From Thermovorax subterraneus (lineage in GTDB: Bacteria; Bacillota; Thermosediminibacteria; Thermosediminibacterales; Thermosediminibacteraceae), in the NCBI GenBank assembly GCA_021608145.1, contig JAKIHM010000001.1, forward strand, positions 1-64,000: a DNA stretch of 64,000 bases. The letters are read 5' to 3'. The notes under the pieces were generated by a model. That model was not told the origin of the DNA. It saw only the letters and a list, made by a program, of their open reading frames with translations, and ran no database searches. The position numbers and the translations under genes were made by a program. Position 1 is the first letter of the stretch; the number at the start of each line of letters is the position of its first letter. Of the stretch, positions 30,130 through 39,088 are shown piece by piece.

Positions 30130-30865
30130 AGGAAAGGACATCATGGTGAGAATTAGGGGAAAAGAGTTGTTGGACGTAAAAAAGATAGGATTGAAAAAAG
30201 GAGAAATTTTTGCGGTTATAGGTCCTAACGGGGCGGGGAAAAGTACTCTTCTCAGGGTGATGGCCCTACTTCAGGTGCCTCAGCGGGGAGAGATTTATTT
30301 CAAAGGGGAGAAAATAACTCAAAAAGAAAGGATAAGGATTAGGAGAAAAATGGCTGTTGTTTTTCAGGAACCGCTGTTTCTCAATGATACGGTTATTGAA
30401 AATATAGCTTTGGGCTTGAGAATACGGGGCATAAAACATCGCGAGGCTATAGAGAGGGCAAAATACTGGCTGGAAAGATTTAAGGTCGAAAAGCTAAGCA
30501 ATAGATGGGCAAGGTCCCTTTCGGGCGGCGAAGCTCAAAGGGTTAGCCTTGCTAGAGCTTTTGCATTAGAGCCGGAAGTGTTATTTTTAGATGAACCTTT
30601 TTCAAATCTTGATGTATTTATAAGGGAGTCGCTTATAGCTGACTTTTTTGAAGTATTAAAGACAACGGGGATAACCACGTTTTTTATAACCCACGACCTT
30701 GAGGAGGTCATGCTGTTTGCAAATCGGGTTATGGTGCTCATGGGTGGAAAAGTGGTGCAAGAAGGAACCCCCCAAGAGTTATTAGAAAATCCTAAGACAG
30801 ATGAACTTAAAAGGTTTATCCAAGCATGGGAAAGATTTAAATTTAAAATGTTACGCATGCTTTAA
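30113..30865 (+). CDS. tupC: Tungstate-type ABC transporter ATP-binding protein
   Basis: A 250-residue ABC ATPase with Walker A GPNGAGKSTLL, Q-loop FQEPLF, signature SLSGGEAQRVSLARA, Walker B VLFLDEPFSNLD and the switch His in FFITHDLEE. It is translated from ATG 30113, seven bases after GGAGG, overlapping the permease end. It energises the TupB-type permease. No separate substrate-binding gene follows. Confidence 0.88.
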   Translation: MNTVIEGKDIMVRIRGKELLDVKKIGLKKGEIFAVIGPNGAGKSTLLRVMALLQVPQRGEIYFKGEKITQKERIRIRRKMAVVFQEPLFLNDTVIENIALGLRIRGIKHREAIERAKYWLERFKVEKLSNRWARSLSGGEAQRVSLARAFALEPEVLFLDEPFSNLDVFIRESLIADFFEVLKTTGITTFFITHDLEEVMLFANRVMVLMGGKVVQEGTPQELLENPKTDELKRFIQAWERFKFKMLRML

Positions 30866-30979
30866 AATACTGTTACATTATTATTACAAAGCGAATTTAA
30901 CCCGAAAAGGAAAATGCCTCCTAACGTATTTATATAACAGAAAGTAAAATTAAAAATACATGAAGGGGGCATTGACATA

Positions 30980-32302
30980 ATGAAAAGATTCATTGTGGGG
31001 CTGCTAATAATGGTTTTGCTGGTATCGTTGGCGGCCCCGGTGGCACAAGCAAAACAAAGCGGCTTTAAAGATCTGGGAAAAGAATGGGACTGGGCCAGGT
31101 TTTCTATCGAAAAGATGTATGCAAAGGGCATAGTAAAGGGGTACCCGGGGGATTGGTTCAAACCGAAAAATTCAGTCACCCATCTGGAAGCGATTATAAT
31201 GACTTTAAGGATTATGGGATGGGAAGGGGAAATAGACAATAAAGCTAAATTGCCCGAATATATAACCAGATTAAAATTGCCGTGGAAAGATGCTTACTAT
31301 TACCTGAACCTGGCGGTGGAAAAGGGGATAGTAAAGCCGGAGGAACTTAAAAACTTTCGCCCCAATGAGCCCGCAAAAAGATACGAAGTTGCGAAATATG
31401 TCGTCCGGGCCATTGGAAGAGAAGACGAGGCAAAGCAGCACATGAACGAAAAGCTCTCCTTCAAAGATGCTAAAGCCATACCTGATGATGCTGTTGGGTA
31501 CGTTTACGTGATGGTAGAGTTAGGGCTGATTAAGGGGTATCCCGGTCATGTTTTCCAACCCAACAAGCCTATAAGCAGGGCTGAAATGGCGGTAATAATA
31601 AATAGCCTTGACGAGCTCCTGAAAGAAGATGAAAAGAGAGAATCCGTCTTCATGGTCGTCTTGGTGGACCGGGATGACATGACAATTACAGTCAGTAAAG
31701 AAGGGAAAACAGCTACTTATGATTTAGAAGAAGACGTACCGGTTTATATTAACGGCAAATACGGCGACATTGAAAAGATTGGCCCCGGTGATGAAGTGGA
31801 ACTCATCTTTAATGAAGAAGGCAAGGTGGTGTTCATCCAGGTTATAAGCAAGAAGATTACCTCCATGGCCAAAGGAATAGTGGTGGATGTAGATGAAAGG
31901 AAACAAACCGTAAGTCTATTAACATACGAGAAAGTAGAAAAAGGTTACGTCGGTGTGTTAAAAGAAAGCGATATAGAAGGGTGGCACTTGGAACTAGAGA
32001 CCAAGTATGAAAGGTTTGTGCTGGTGGGAGATACAAGCCGCCTCGAGAACTATGTCGGCGAAAAAGTAGTAATTTTAGGCGAAATAAAAGAGGGTGCTTC
32101 CATATATATGAGGGGTCCAATTTTAGAGGTAGATGGATGGTTTGTGGTTACCGATAAGAATACCTTAACCTATGAAGTTACCGGCGAAACTTATATCGAG
32201 ATTGGAGAAAGACGGGCGGAACTTTCAGACCTGGAAGAAGGATCGTGCGTCGAACTTGTGGCACAAAAGGACAAGGCCATCAGTATTAAAGTGATAAAAT
32301 AA
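30980..32302 (+). CDS. S-layer homology (SLH) domain protein
   Basis: A 440-residue exported protein. Residues 1-24 are a signal peptide (MKRFIVGLLIMVLLVSLAAP...AQA). Three SLH-like repeats follow to about 210: FKDLGKEWDWARFSIEKMYA, WKDAYYYLNLAVEKGIVKPE, and FKDAKAIPDDAVGYVYVMVE with GLIKGYPGHVFQPNKPISRA. They anchor proteins to pyruvylated cell-wall polymers. The remainder is beta-rich and repeated in style (VDRDDMTITVSKEGKTATYD), without catalytic motifs. AGGGGG precedes ATG 30980. A second SLH gene follows. Confidence 0.88.
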   Translation: MKRFIVGLLIMVLLVSLAAPVAQAKQSGFKDLGKEWDWARFSIEKMYAKGIVKGYPGDWFKPKNSVTHLEAIIMTLRIMGWEGEIDNKAKLPEYITRLKLPWKDAYYYLNLAVEKGIVKPEELKNFRPNEPAKRYEVAKYVVRAIGREDEAKQHMNEKLSFKDAKAIPDDAVGYVYVMVELGLIKGYPGHVFQPNKPISRAEMAVIINSLDELLKEDEKRESVFMVVLVDRDDMTITVSKEGKTATYDLEEDVPVYINGKYGDIEKIGPGDEVELIFNEEGKVVFIQVISKKITSMAKGIVVDVDERKQTVSLLTYEKVEKGYVGVLKESDIEGWHLELETKYERFVLVGDTSRLENYVGEKVVILGEIKEGASIYMRGPILEVDGWFVVTDKNTLTYEVTGETYIEIGERRAELSDLEEGSCVELVAQKDKAISIKVIK

Positions 32303-32324
32303 GGCATAAAAATGGGGAATCGGA

Positions 32325-32353
32325 AAAAAAGGGCGATAAGATCGCCCTTTTTT
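32325..32353 (+). terminator. Terminator after the first SLH gene
   Basis: GGGCGAT (32331-32337) and ATCGCCC (32341-32347) pair with A and T tracts extending the stem and a T6 end. Confidence 0.9.
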
Positions 32354-32427
32354 CTTCAAAAGAAGGAATTACTTGGTTTTTGTAGAATATATAGACAAAA
32401 GGAAAAAAATGAAAGGAGATGGAATCA

Positions 32428-34287
32428 GTGAAACCATCTAACCGGGCCCTAAAGCTTTATTCGGTCTTCCTTTTGATTTTTTTGACAATAATGAACCTTT
32501 TCAACATAAATCGAGTTTTTGCAGCTGTGCCAAATTTTTCCGACATAGTTCAAGAAAAATATGAATGGGCAAGGCCTTACGTGGAGAAAATGGCTCTCTT
32601 GGGTGTGATCACCGGAAGAAGCCCGGATGTTTTTGCACCGGATGACCCGGTTAAGCGTGTTGAATTTATTGCCATGATAGTGAGGCTTATGGGATTGGAA
32701 GATTATGCAAAAAACAAAACTCTTCCTTCTGATTTTCCGAATGTTCATTCGATTCCGCTGTGGGCCCGGAGTTATGTGGCTGTGGCCCTTGAAAAGGGGA
32801 TAATATCGGGCGATGATTACGCTGATTTTAGACCCGAAGAGGCCACAAAGAGGTTTGAAGCGGCAGTTTTTGCGGTAAGGGCTTTAGGCCTTGAAAATGA
32901 GGCTCAGTCGATAAAAAACATAAACCTTGCCTTTAAAGACACTTATGAAATACCGCTAGGGGCTAGAAAATACGTTCAGCTTGCGGTGGAAAAGAAAATA
33001 CTATCAGGTTTTGAAGATGGGAGCTTCAGACCAAAAGAAAACATAAACCGCGCGCAAGCTACCAAAGTTTTGAACCAAATTGCAGAATATATAGATATAT
33101 CCGGAAAAATGGCAACCGGCAGAGTTGAAAATATAAAGACGGATTTTTTAAATTACATAGATGTGAAGCTGGCAGACGGCGTGCTTAGGACTTATCTTGT
33201 CGGAACCGACTGCAAGGTGTACAACAAAGACCAGCAGGGTGCGTTGAAAAAGATAGCGCTGAAGGATATTTTGCCGGGAACAAAATTGAGGATAATAGCG
33301 GATGGCAATAGTGCGAGGTACATAGAAGCTTTTTTGGATGATGTTCAACCGACGACTTTCAAAACTGTATCTGGCATATTAAAATCTGTAATCACCGGGT
33401 ATGTAATTGTTGAAAACGAGGAAACGAAAAATAACGAAACTTACCAAGTGGATGCATCGGTAAGGGTGGTAAAAGATGGGAAGACTTCGTCGTTCTCGCA
33501 GCTTATGCCGGGTGATATAGTAACTTTAATGCTTTATGGCGAAAAGGTCTTCAGTATTGAGTCCGAAAGTGCCCAGAAAAAGGTAAGGGGCTCTGTTAAA
33601 AGCATAAGTTTTCTTTCAAAAAATCCTGTTATAACGCTAGAGCTTGATGATGGAAGTGTCGAAGATTTCGAAGTAAGAGAAGATGCACAAGTTAAGAGAG
33701 ACGGCAAGAGCGCGGAATTAAAGAACATAAAAAGCCAGGACGAAGTCATCCTATACGTCGAATACCGGAAAGTTACGAAAATAGAGGCTAAAAGCACCAA
33801 GCGAAGTGTCAGCGGAGTGGTCAAGGAAATCTCGATTTCTGATGTTTCGAAAATTACTGTTACCGATGATGAAGAAGTGGATCACACCTTTACGGTGACC
33901 CAGGACTCAAGGATTACAAAGGATAAAAAGACCATAACTATTTTCGAAGTCAAGCCCGGCTTTTATGTAGAAGTAGAAGCGGAAGGCGATGAAATATTGA
34001 AGATGGAAGTGACGGCAAGGCAGCTTCTCAATGTGGTGCGTGGGACTGCGAGATACGTGCATCTGGATGCCAAAGTCATCGTGGTGGAGTTCAAAAATGA
34101 GCAGGGCAAGATTATTACCTTAGAAATTCATTTTAATGACGATACCGTCTTTTTAAAGGGCAACAAGGAAATAAGTGTTAAAAAAATTGCCGATTACGTA
34201 GAAGAAGGAGACGAGGTCATTGCAGCAGGCAGGTACGAACGGGGAATTTTCTATGCAGATGTGGTAATAGATCTTGTGATATCTTAG
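32428..34287 (+). CDS. S-layer homology (SLH) domain protein, long
   Basis: A 619-residue protein with a signal peptide (hydrophobic 12-28, ending near VFAAVP). Three SLH repeats (about 38-215) begin with FSDIVQEKYEWARPYVEKMA, FPNVHSIPLWARSYVAVALE and FKDTYEIPLGARKYVQLAVE with ILSGFEDGSFRPKENINRAQ. The C-terminal 400 residues are tandem beta modules that repeat a VKDGKTSSFSQLMPGDIVTL-like pattern. GTG 32428 is preferred over ATG 32419 because AGGAG (32414-32418) would be only one base from the latter. It is a cell-surface structural protein paired with the preceding SLH gene. Confidence 0.87.
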   Translation: MKPSNRALKLYSVFLLIFLTIMNLFNINRVFAAVPNFSDIVQEKYEWARPYVEKMALLGVITGRSPDVFAPDDPVKRVEFIAMIVRLMGLEDYAKNKTLPSDFPNVHSIPLWARSYVAVALEKGIISGDDYADFRPEEATKRFEAAVFAVRALGLENEAQSIKNINLAFKDTYEIPLGARKYVQLAVEKKILSGFEDGSFRPKENINRAQATKVLNQIAEYIDISGKMATGRVENIKTDFLNYIDVKLADGVLRTYLVGTDCKVYNKDQQGALKKIALKDILPGTKLRIIADGNSARYIEAFLDDVQPTTFKTVSGILKSVITGYVIVENEETKNNETYQVDASVRVVKDGKTSSFSQLMPGDIVTLMLYGEKVFSIESESAQKKVRGSVKSISFLSKNPVITLELDDGSVEDFEVREDAQVKRDGKSAELKNIKSQDEVILYVEYRKVTKIEAKSTKRSVSGVVKEISISDVSKITVTDDEEVDHTFTVTQDSRITKDKKTITIFEVKPGFYVEVEAEGDEILKMEVTARQLLNVVRGTARYVHLDAKVIVVEFKNEQGKIITLEIHFNDDTVFLKGNKEISVKKIADYVEEGDEVIAAGRYERGIFYADVVIDLVIS

Positions 34288-34318
34288 ATAGCCAATGTAG
34301 CGACTGGGGTGTAGCATA

Positions 34319-34687
34319 ATGGATCGGAAAAACAGAATTCTCGTGGTAGATGACCAGGTATGGGTAAGGAGGATGCTCCTTGAAGCCCTTCAATTTCAAG
34401 GGTACGAGGTCTTCGGGGCGTCCTCCGGTTTTGAAGCACTCAAGCTTGCTGCCGAAAAAAAGCCGGATTTAGCGGTTATAGACATGGCCATACCCGGCAT
34501 GGATGGCCTCACCCTTTTATCAATGCTAAGAGAAATAAATTTAAATTTGCAGGGAATCATGATTTCAGGAGACGGCGAAAAAAAATCTGTTAAAAAGGCT
34601 TTAGAAGGAGGAGCTTTCGCATATCTGGTCAAGCCCTTTGACATTTCGAGCCTTGAAAACCTGATAAAGAAAGCATTGACATCTTGA
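34319..34687 (+). CDS. Single-domain response regulator (Spo0F/CheY-like)
   Basis: A 122-residue receiver domain only: acidic pocket VVDDQ, phospho-acceptor Asp in AVIDMAIPGMDG, Ser in place of Thr in MISGDGE, and invariant Lys in YLVKPFD. It has no output domain, as in Spo0F or CheY relays. It is 31 bases after the SLH gene and 25 bases before a histidine kinase, suggesting a relay that could feed into sporulation. That pathway is inference. Confidence 0.9.
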   Translation: MDRKNRILVVDDQVWVRRMLLEALQFQGYEVFGASSGFEALKLAAEKKPDLAVIDMAIPGMDGLTLLSMLREINLNLQGIMISGDGEKKSVKKALEGGAFAYLVKPFDISSLENLIKKALTS

Positions 34688-34712
34688 GACTTGCATCGAG
34701 AGGAGAATACAA

Positions 34713-35648
34713 ATGAGCTTACGTTATTCAAATGTTTTCGAGGACTTGTTTACAGACAAAAGCTACAAACTCTCTGAAGACCCTGCAGTATATATAAGAG
34801 AAGGCAGTCATACTGTAGTTTTGGAAAACAACTTCCAGGATGAGAAAACGGGATGCCGTACTTTTAACGTGAATACGGCAGTAGTCCGAAATGAACAAGG
34901 GGTTTCGGGGGTCATTGTATATTGCGAAGGTGAAGGCAAGTCCGAAGACGACAAGGTTCCTTCTGAAAGTCTGTCGGTCATAGGTGAATTAGCAGCCAGC
35001 GCTGTTCATGAAATAAAAAATCCTCTTTTTTCTATTCGCGGTTTTTTACAGATATTAGACAACACGCTTTCGGAAAGCGACAAGCGCAAGGAATATGTAA
35101 AGATAATGATTTCTGAAGTAGACAGGCTCGAAAGCCTGGTAAAGGATTTTCTGATGCTTGCCAAAATCAAAAGCGATTCTAAGGAATTGGTGTGGGTTTG
35201 CGAATTGATAAAAGAAGTCATAGAACTTTACAAAAACAGCTTTGAAAAGAAGAAAATCCAATTTAAACTGTGTATAAATGATGAATCGATATTTTTATGG
35301 GCCGATAGGGACCAGCTGGAGCAAGTCTTTATAAACTTGATTCAAAATGCTTTTGAAGCTGTAGAAGAAGGCGGAAGTATCGATATAATAGTTTCAAAAT
35401 TAAACGAAAAAGTTACGGTTGAAGTTAAAGATAACGGGCGAGGAATAGGCCCTGAAGTAAAAGATAAAATTTTCAGTCCTTTTTTCACTACTAAGAAGAA
35501 CGGCACAGGACTAGGCTTATTTATTTCCAAGAGAATTGTAGAAAACCACGGAGGGAATATTTATTTCAATTCTGTGGAAGAGGAAGGTACTACCTTTGTC
35601 GTTGAATTTCCCATGGGAAAGACCATTGATGACCGATTAAATCTTTGA
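34713..35648 (+). CDS. Soluble sensor histidine kinase
   Basis: A 311-residue kinase. A short N-terminal sensor (about 1-85, PAS-like fragment) has no membrane helix. The HisKA box ASAVHEIKNPLFSIRGFLQI gives the phospho-His. The HATPase has NLIQNAFEAVE (N box), DNGRGIGPEV (G1), FFTTKKNGTGLGLFIS (F/G2). It resembles sporulation kinases of the KinA-E kind. It is encoded next to a lone receiver domain. A terminator follows, so the unit ends here. Confidence 0.9.
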   Translation: MSLRYSNVFEDLFTDKSYKLSEDPAVYIREGSHTVVLENNFQDEKTGCRTFNVNTAVVRNEQGVSGVIVYCEGEGKSEDDKVPSESLSVIGELAASAVHEIKNPLFSIRGFLQILDNTLSESDKRKEYVKIMISEVDRLESLVKDFLMLAKIKSDSKELVWVCELIKEVIELYKNSFEKKKIQFKLCINDESIFLWADRDQLEQVFINLIQNAFEAVEEGGSIDIIVSKLNEKVTVEVKDNGRGIGPEVKDKIFSPFFTTKKNGTGLGLFISKRIVENHGGNIYFNSVEEEGTTFVVEFPMGKTIDDRLNL

Positions 35649-35679
35649 TATAATGTAAACCTGTCCGAATAATTTTGCG

Positions 35680-35716
35680 TTCTCCGCCTTAGAATTCAAA
35701 CGGAGAAATATTTTTT
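35680..35716 (+). terminator. Terminator of the kinase gene
   Basis: TTCTCCG (35680-35686) pairs with CGGAGAA (35701-35707) and a T6 run follows. Downstream lies the TnpB element, so rho beyond it is cut off from this operon. Confidence 0.7.
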
Positions 35717-35882
35717 ATATTAGAAGTGGCAAAAGGCGGAAACAACAGTTGAAGACAACAATACAAAATGACATAATCTTAACTAAGTGATTATTGATGT
35801 TGTTGAGTCTACAAAAAGTTAAAGAAACATACGACATCAGCAGACGTAGCCAGGATTTACGGACAAAGAGGTGGCAAAAGCC

Positions 35883-37334
35883 ATGATAACAATACAGGCT
35901 AAACTTATCTTCAAAAGCGAGGAAGACGAGCAGAAAGTAGCGGATTTAATGAGAAGATGGTCATCCTGCACAAGATTCGCATATAACAGACTTTTAGAAG
36001 GTAAAAGCAGAAATGAACTCAAAAGAGAACTGCAAGAGATTTTCAGTTTAAATTCGAGGTATGTAGATGATGCGATAATGAAGGCAAAAAGCGTTCTAGA
36101 GTCTTGTAAAGAAAGAGGCGAAAATCCAGGCAAAGTTATTTTCGGTGGCAGGAGTTTGTTTGAAAAGCCAAAGAAACAACACATAAATGGAAATGCATAT
36201 AAGAAGCTGAAACACGAGTGGCAAGAAAGAAGGAAAGGCAATCTTTATTCGAGAGGGGACAAGAGCAAGAAAGGGAATCTCAACACAAGGATCGAGATAG
36301 ATGAAAACGGTGCTGTACTTAGAATCAACGTAGGTGAAAGAAAATATGCATATGCAAGGATACAAGCGGGATGGAAGAAAGAAAAGAGCCGTGAGGAATT
36401 ACTGGAAGCAATCAGCACTTTTGGACAGCCTTATTCTGTAGAGCTAAAGCTCAAAAACGGCAAGGTATATGCTTACTTTACGATTGAAGAAAACTTCCCG
36501 GAAGTTGCGGTAACAAAGGAAAATGGAGTCATAGGAATAGACATCAACGCATACCCGGACCACATAGCATGGTCGGAAACGAATGAGAATGGTAATCTTA
36601 TAAGTTATGGCAGAATACCGATGCCTGAACTTACAAGCAGCAATTCAAATAAGAGGGAATATTACAGATGGCAGTATGCCCACGAAGTAGTAAGGCTAGC
36701 AGAAGAAAAGAAAAAAGCAATAGCAATCGAGAGATTGGACATAAGAGACAAAGGGAAAAGAGGAGACTTTTCGGGGAGGAAATCGAGAAGGATAAGGCAC
36801 AGCTTTAGCTACAGGTCACTTTTGGAAAAAATCAAGGTATTAGCGAAGAGGAAGGGTATACAAGTCATAGAGGTCAATCCTTCATATACATCAGTGATAG
36901 GGATGCTGAAGTATGCACCGCAGTATATGATAAGCAAGGACGTAGCAGCAGCGTATGTCATAGCAAGAAGGGGACTTGGGTTAAAAGAGCAAATTCCCGA
37001 AGGGTATATGGCAATTCTAAAAGATTTAGATGCTGACGAATTGGGGGAATTAAAAGAGCACGTAAAGAGGACGGTAAAAAGCAAACAACTAAAGAAAAGG
37101 CAACTAAAGGAGATAGACGAAGCAATAAAACTAATACAAAGCCTTGGGAGTGAGGCGGGGAAGGCACTAATACCTCTGGATGGAACAAGTATTAGTGCCT
37201 GTAGCGAAGGCTATAAACTCTGGCGAGTTCTCAAGGTAGCGGTGGTGACGCCACTCTCCCCTGGGAAAGTTTTAAGGGACGTCTCTGTCCTGAAGGGAGT
37301 ATTACATTCAGGGCAAGTGGGGAGACCCGGGTAA
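35883..37334 (+). CDS. tnpB: TnpB-like RNA-guided nuclease of an IS200/IS605-type element
   Basis: About 483 residues. The RuvC-like active site is complete: Asp in GVIGIDINAYPDHIAW, Glu in AIAIERLDI, and Asp in SKDVAAAYVIARRG. The usual CxxC...CxxC zinc finger between the last two is replaced by NPSYTSVIGMLKYAPQYMI, so this is a variant class. ATG 35883 is chosen because AAGAGGTG ends ten bases before it. No tnpA gene is present, so the element cannot move alone. The last 50 or so codons lie in a region that also looks like a structured RNA that should serve as guide scaffold. Confidence 0.85.
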   Translation: MITIQAKLIFKSEEDEQKVADLMRRWSSCTRFAYNRLLEGKSRNELKRELQEIFSLNSRYVDDAIMKAKSVLESCKERGENPGKVIFGGRSLFEKPKKQHINGNAYKKLKHEWQERRKGNLYSRGDKSKKGNLNTRIEIDENGAVLRINVGERKYAYARIQAGWKKEKSREELLEAISTFGQPYSVELKLKNGKVYAYFTIEENFPEVAVTKENGVIGIDINAYPDHIAWSETNENGNLISYGRIPMPELTSSNSNKREYYRWQYAHEVVRLAEEKKKAIAIERLDIRDKGKRGDFSGRKSRRIRHSFSYRSLLEKIKVLAKRKGIQVIEVNPSYTSVIGMLKYAPQYMISKDVAAAYVIARRGLGLKEQIPEGYMAILKDLDADELGELKEHVKRTVKSKQLKKRQLKEIDEAIKLIQSLGSEAGKALIPLDGTSISACSEGYKLWRVLKVAVVTPLSPGKVLRDVSVLKGVLHSGQVGRPG

Positions 37335-37346
37335 GGGGCGCGAGTT

Positions 37347-37484
37347 CCTGCTTCTTGGGGCAGGGGCTATGGGAGTGCTTGAATACCGCCTGCTGGGAAT
37401 GAGCACTCTCTGAAAGGGCGGAATACAAATAGCCCAGCTGTCTAAACTGTATGATTTATAGTTTTGTACAGTTTAGACAACCAG
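37347..37484 (+). ncRNA. Pseudoknotted element-end RNA upstream of rho (copy A)
   Basis: Stems: CCTGC/GCAGG (37347-37351, 37360-37364), GGGCTAT/ATAGCCC (37364-37370, 37429-37435) and GAGTGCT/AGCACTC (37373-37379, 37402-37408). CCGCC (37386-37390) in the loop pairs with GGCGG (37417-37421) as a pseudoknot. A 13-bp terminal hairpin TGTCTAAACTGTA/TACAGTTTAGACA (37439-37451, 37467-37479) follows, then ACCAGG. It resembles a TnpB omega/re-RNA scaffold plus right end. A second copy lies at 48412. The final ACCAGGTG sits 8 bases before the start codon of rho. Confidence 0.7.
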
Positions 37485-37492
37485 GTGAGAGA

Positions 37493-38758
37493 TTGCTTGC
37501 ACAGGAACTGGAAAAGAAGACCATCGCCCAGCTTCAAGAAATAGCAAGGGAAAAGAAGATTCCCGGATACTACAAATACAGGAAGAAGGAGCTTATAGTA
37601 AAGATAATAGAAGCTATGGCGGCCGAGTCAGGAGAGAGCATAGCAGAAGGAGTCCTCGAGGTAATGCCGGACGGATACGGTTTTTTGAGGATAGAAAATT
37701 ACCTTCCCTCCGATGAAGACATATACGTCTCGCCTTCACAAATCCGACGATTCCACCTGCGCACAGGGGACCTGGTCAGGGGGAGGATTAGGCCTCCGAA
37801 AGAGGGCGAAAAATACAGAGCCCTGCTGCAGGTCCACGAGGTAAACGGCCTAGATCCGGAACACGCCGTAAGCAGGTTTCACTTCGATTCGTTAACTCCC
37901 ATTTTCCCAGAGCCCAGGCTCACACTAGAGCACGACCCCGAAGACCTTTCCACCAGGATAATCGATATAATTTCTCCCATCGGAAAGGGACAGAGAGCTC
38001 TCATAGTTTCCCCGCCTAAAGCGGGCAAAACCATGATGTTAAAAAATATTGCCAACGCTCTTTCGAAAAATCACCCGGACCTGGAACTTATAGTACTGTT
38101 GATAGACGAAAGGCCCGAAGAAGTAACCGATATGAGGCGTTCAGTAGATGGTGATGTGGTGAGTTCAACTTTCGACGAACCGCCGGAAAATCACCTGCGG
38201 GTTGCCGACATGGTGCTGGAGCGCGCTCAGAGGCTCGTGGAAAGCAAAAAGGATGTAGTTATTCTGCTGGATAGCATAACGCGCCTTGCGAGAGCCAACA
38301 ACCTGGTGGTACCGCCGACGGGGAGGACGTTGTCCGGTGGGTTGGACCCGAGTGCATTACATAAACCCAAGCGGTTTTTCGGAGCTGCGCGCAATATAGA
38401 AGAGGGCGGAAGCCTCACCATAATCGCTACAGCTCTGGTGGAAACAGGAAGCCGTATGGATGATGTCATTTACGAAGAATTCAAGGGGACCGGCAATATG
38501 GAAATTCATCTGGACAGAAAATTAGCGGAGCGCAGAATTTATCCGGCTATAGATATAAAGAGGTCCGGCACCCGCCGCGAGGAATTGCTCCTTTCTAAAG
38601 AAGAGCTAGAAGCCGTTTGGGTGTTGAGGAAGGCCCTAGCTCCAATGGATACCGTTGAAGCAGCAACCACCCTCATAAACAGGTTGAAAAAAACCCGCAC
38701 CAACAGGGAATTTTTAGAAAATCTAGCCTCAATGATTAACGAATTGCACCTGACTTAA
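37493..38758 (+). CDS. rho: Transcription termination factor Rho
   Basis: A 421-residue hexameric helicase. The N-terminal SAP-like domain (about 8-38), the OB RNA-binding domain with [11 protein letters not shown], Walker [12 protein letters not shown], Walker [17 protein letters not shown] and the R-loop [11 protein letters not shown] are all readable. The start is taken as TTG 37493 by comparison with other Rho N-termini. The only ribosome-binding sequence is AGGTGAG, which spans the end of the TnpB element. The gene has no native promoter visible; transcription must come from inside the element or be read through. The common rho partner rpmE is not next to it. Confidence 0.93.
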   Translation: MLAQELEKKTIAQLQEIAREKKIPGYYKYRKKELIVKIIEAMAAESGESIAEGVLEVMPDGYGFLRIENYLPSDEDIYVSPSQIRRFHLRTGDLVRGRIRPPKEGEKYRALLQVHEVNGLDPEHAVSRFHFDSLTPIFPEPRLTLEHDPEDLSTRIIDIISPIGKGQRALIVSPPKAGKTMMLKNIANALSKNHPDLELIVLLIDERPEEVTDMRRSVDGDVVSSTFDEPPENHLRVADMVLERAQRLVESKKDVVILLDSITRLARANNLVVPPTGRTLSGGLDPSALHKPKRFFGAARNIEEGGSLTIIATALVETGSRMDDVIYEEFKGTGNMEIHLDRKLAERRIYPAIDIKRSGTRREELLLSKEELEAVWVLRKALAPMDTVEAATTLINRLKKTRTNREFLENLASMINELHLT

Positions 38759-38761
38759 AAG

Positions 38762-39088
38762 TCACTTGAGGTATCCTTTGGCCTTTAGCTTTTCTATGTG
38801 CTGCTTTAACTTTTCCTCCAGGTCTATATTGTAATTTTCCTCCAGGACAAACATCATGGACACCGCTACTTGAGCCACATCCAAAAGTTCCCTTGCCATC
38901 CTGTCGACCACTTCTTTTTCGTCCATCTTTATGTTTTCTCCGCTTTTTGCCCTGAACTTGCCTATGGCCTGTGCAAGTTCGCCAGCTTCTTCCATAAGTT
39001 TCAGCGCTGTAGATTCGAGGGTAGGGGTAAGGCCGTTTAGTTTCGGAAGGCTTATTACCTTAAATTCGTTCTTTTGTTGTGAGTTCAT
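38762..39088 (-). CDS. MazG-like nucleotide pyrophosphohydrolase
   Basis: A 108-residue all-helical protein with the MazG-type metal motif ESTALKLMEEAGELAQAIGK and later VVDRMARELLDVAQVAV (ExxE...ExxD). It should hydrolyse non-canonical or excess NTPs to NMP and pyrophosphate. The start ATG 39088 is preferred to GTG 39097, with AGAGGTG upstream. It overlaps the end of the next gene upstream on this strand by 29 bases and converges with rho after 3 bases. Confidence 0.83.
   Translation of the reverse strand: MNSQQKNEFKVISLPKLNGLTPTLESTALKLMEEAGELAQAIGKFRAKSGENIKMDEKEVVDRMARELLDVAQVAVSMMFVLEENYNIDLEEKLKQHIEKLKAKGYLK

Noticed and set aside
35717-37484. IStron (group I intron with TnpB)
   Set aside because: The 165 bases before tnpB are too short and show no group I core; the element lies outside a coding gene.
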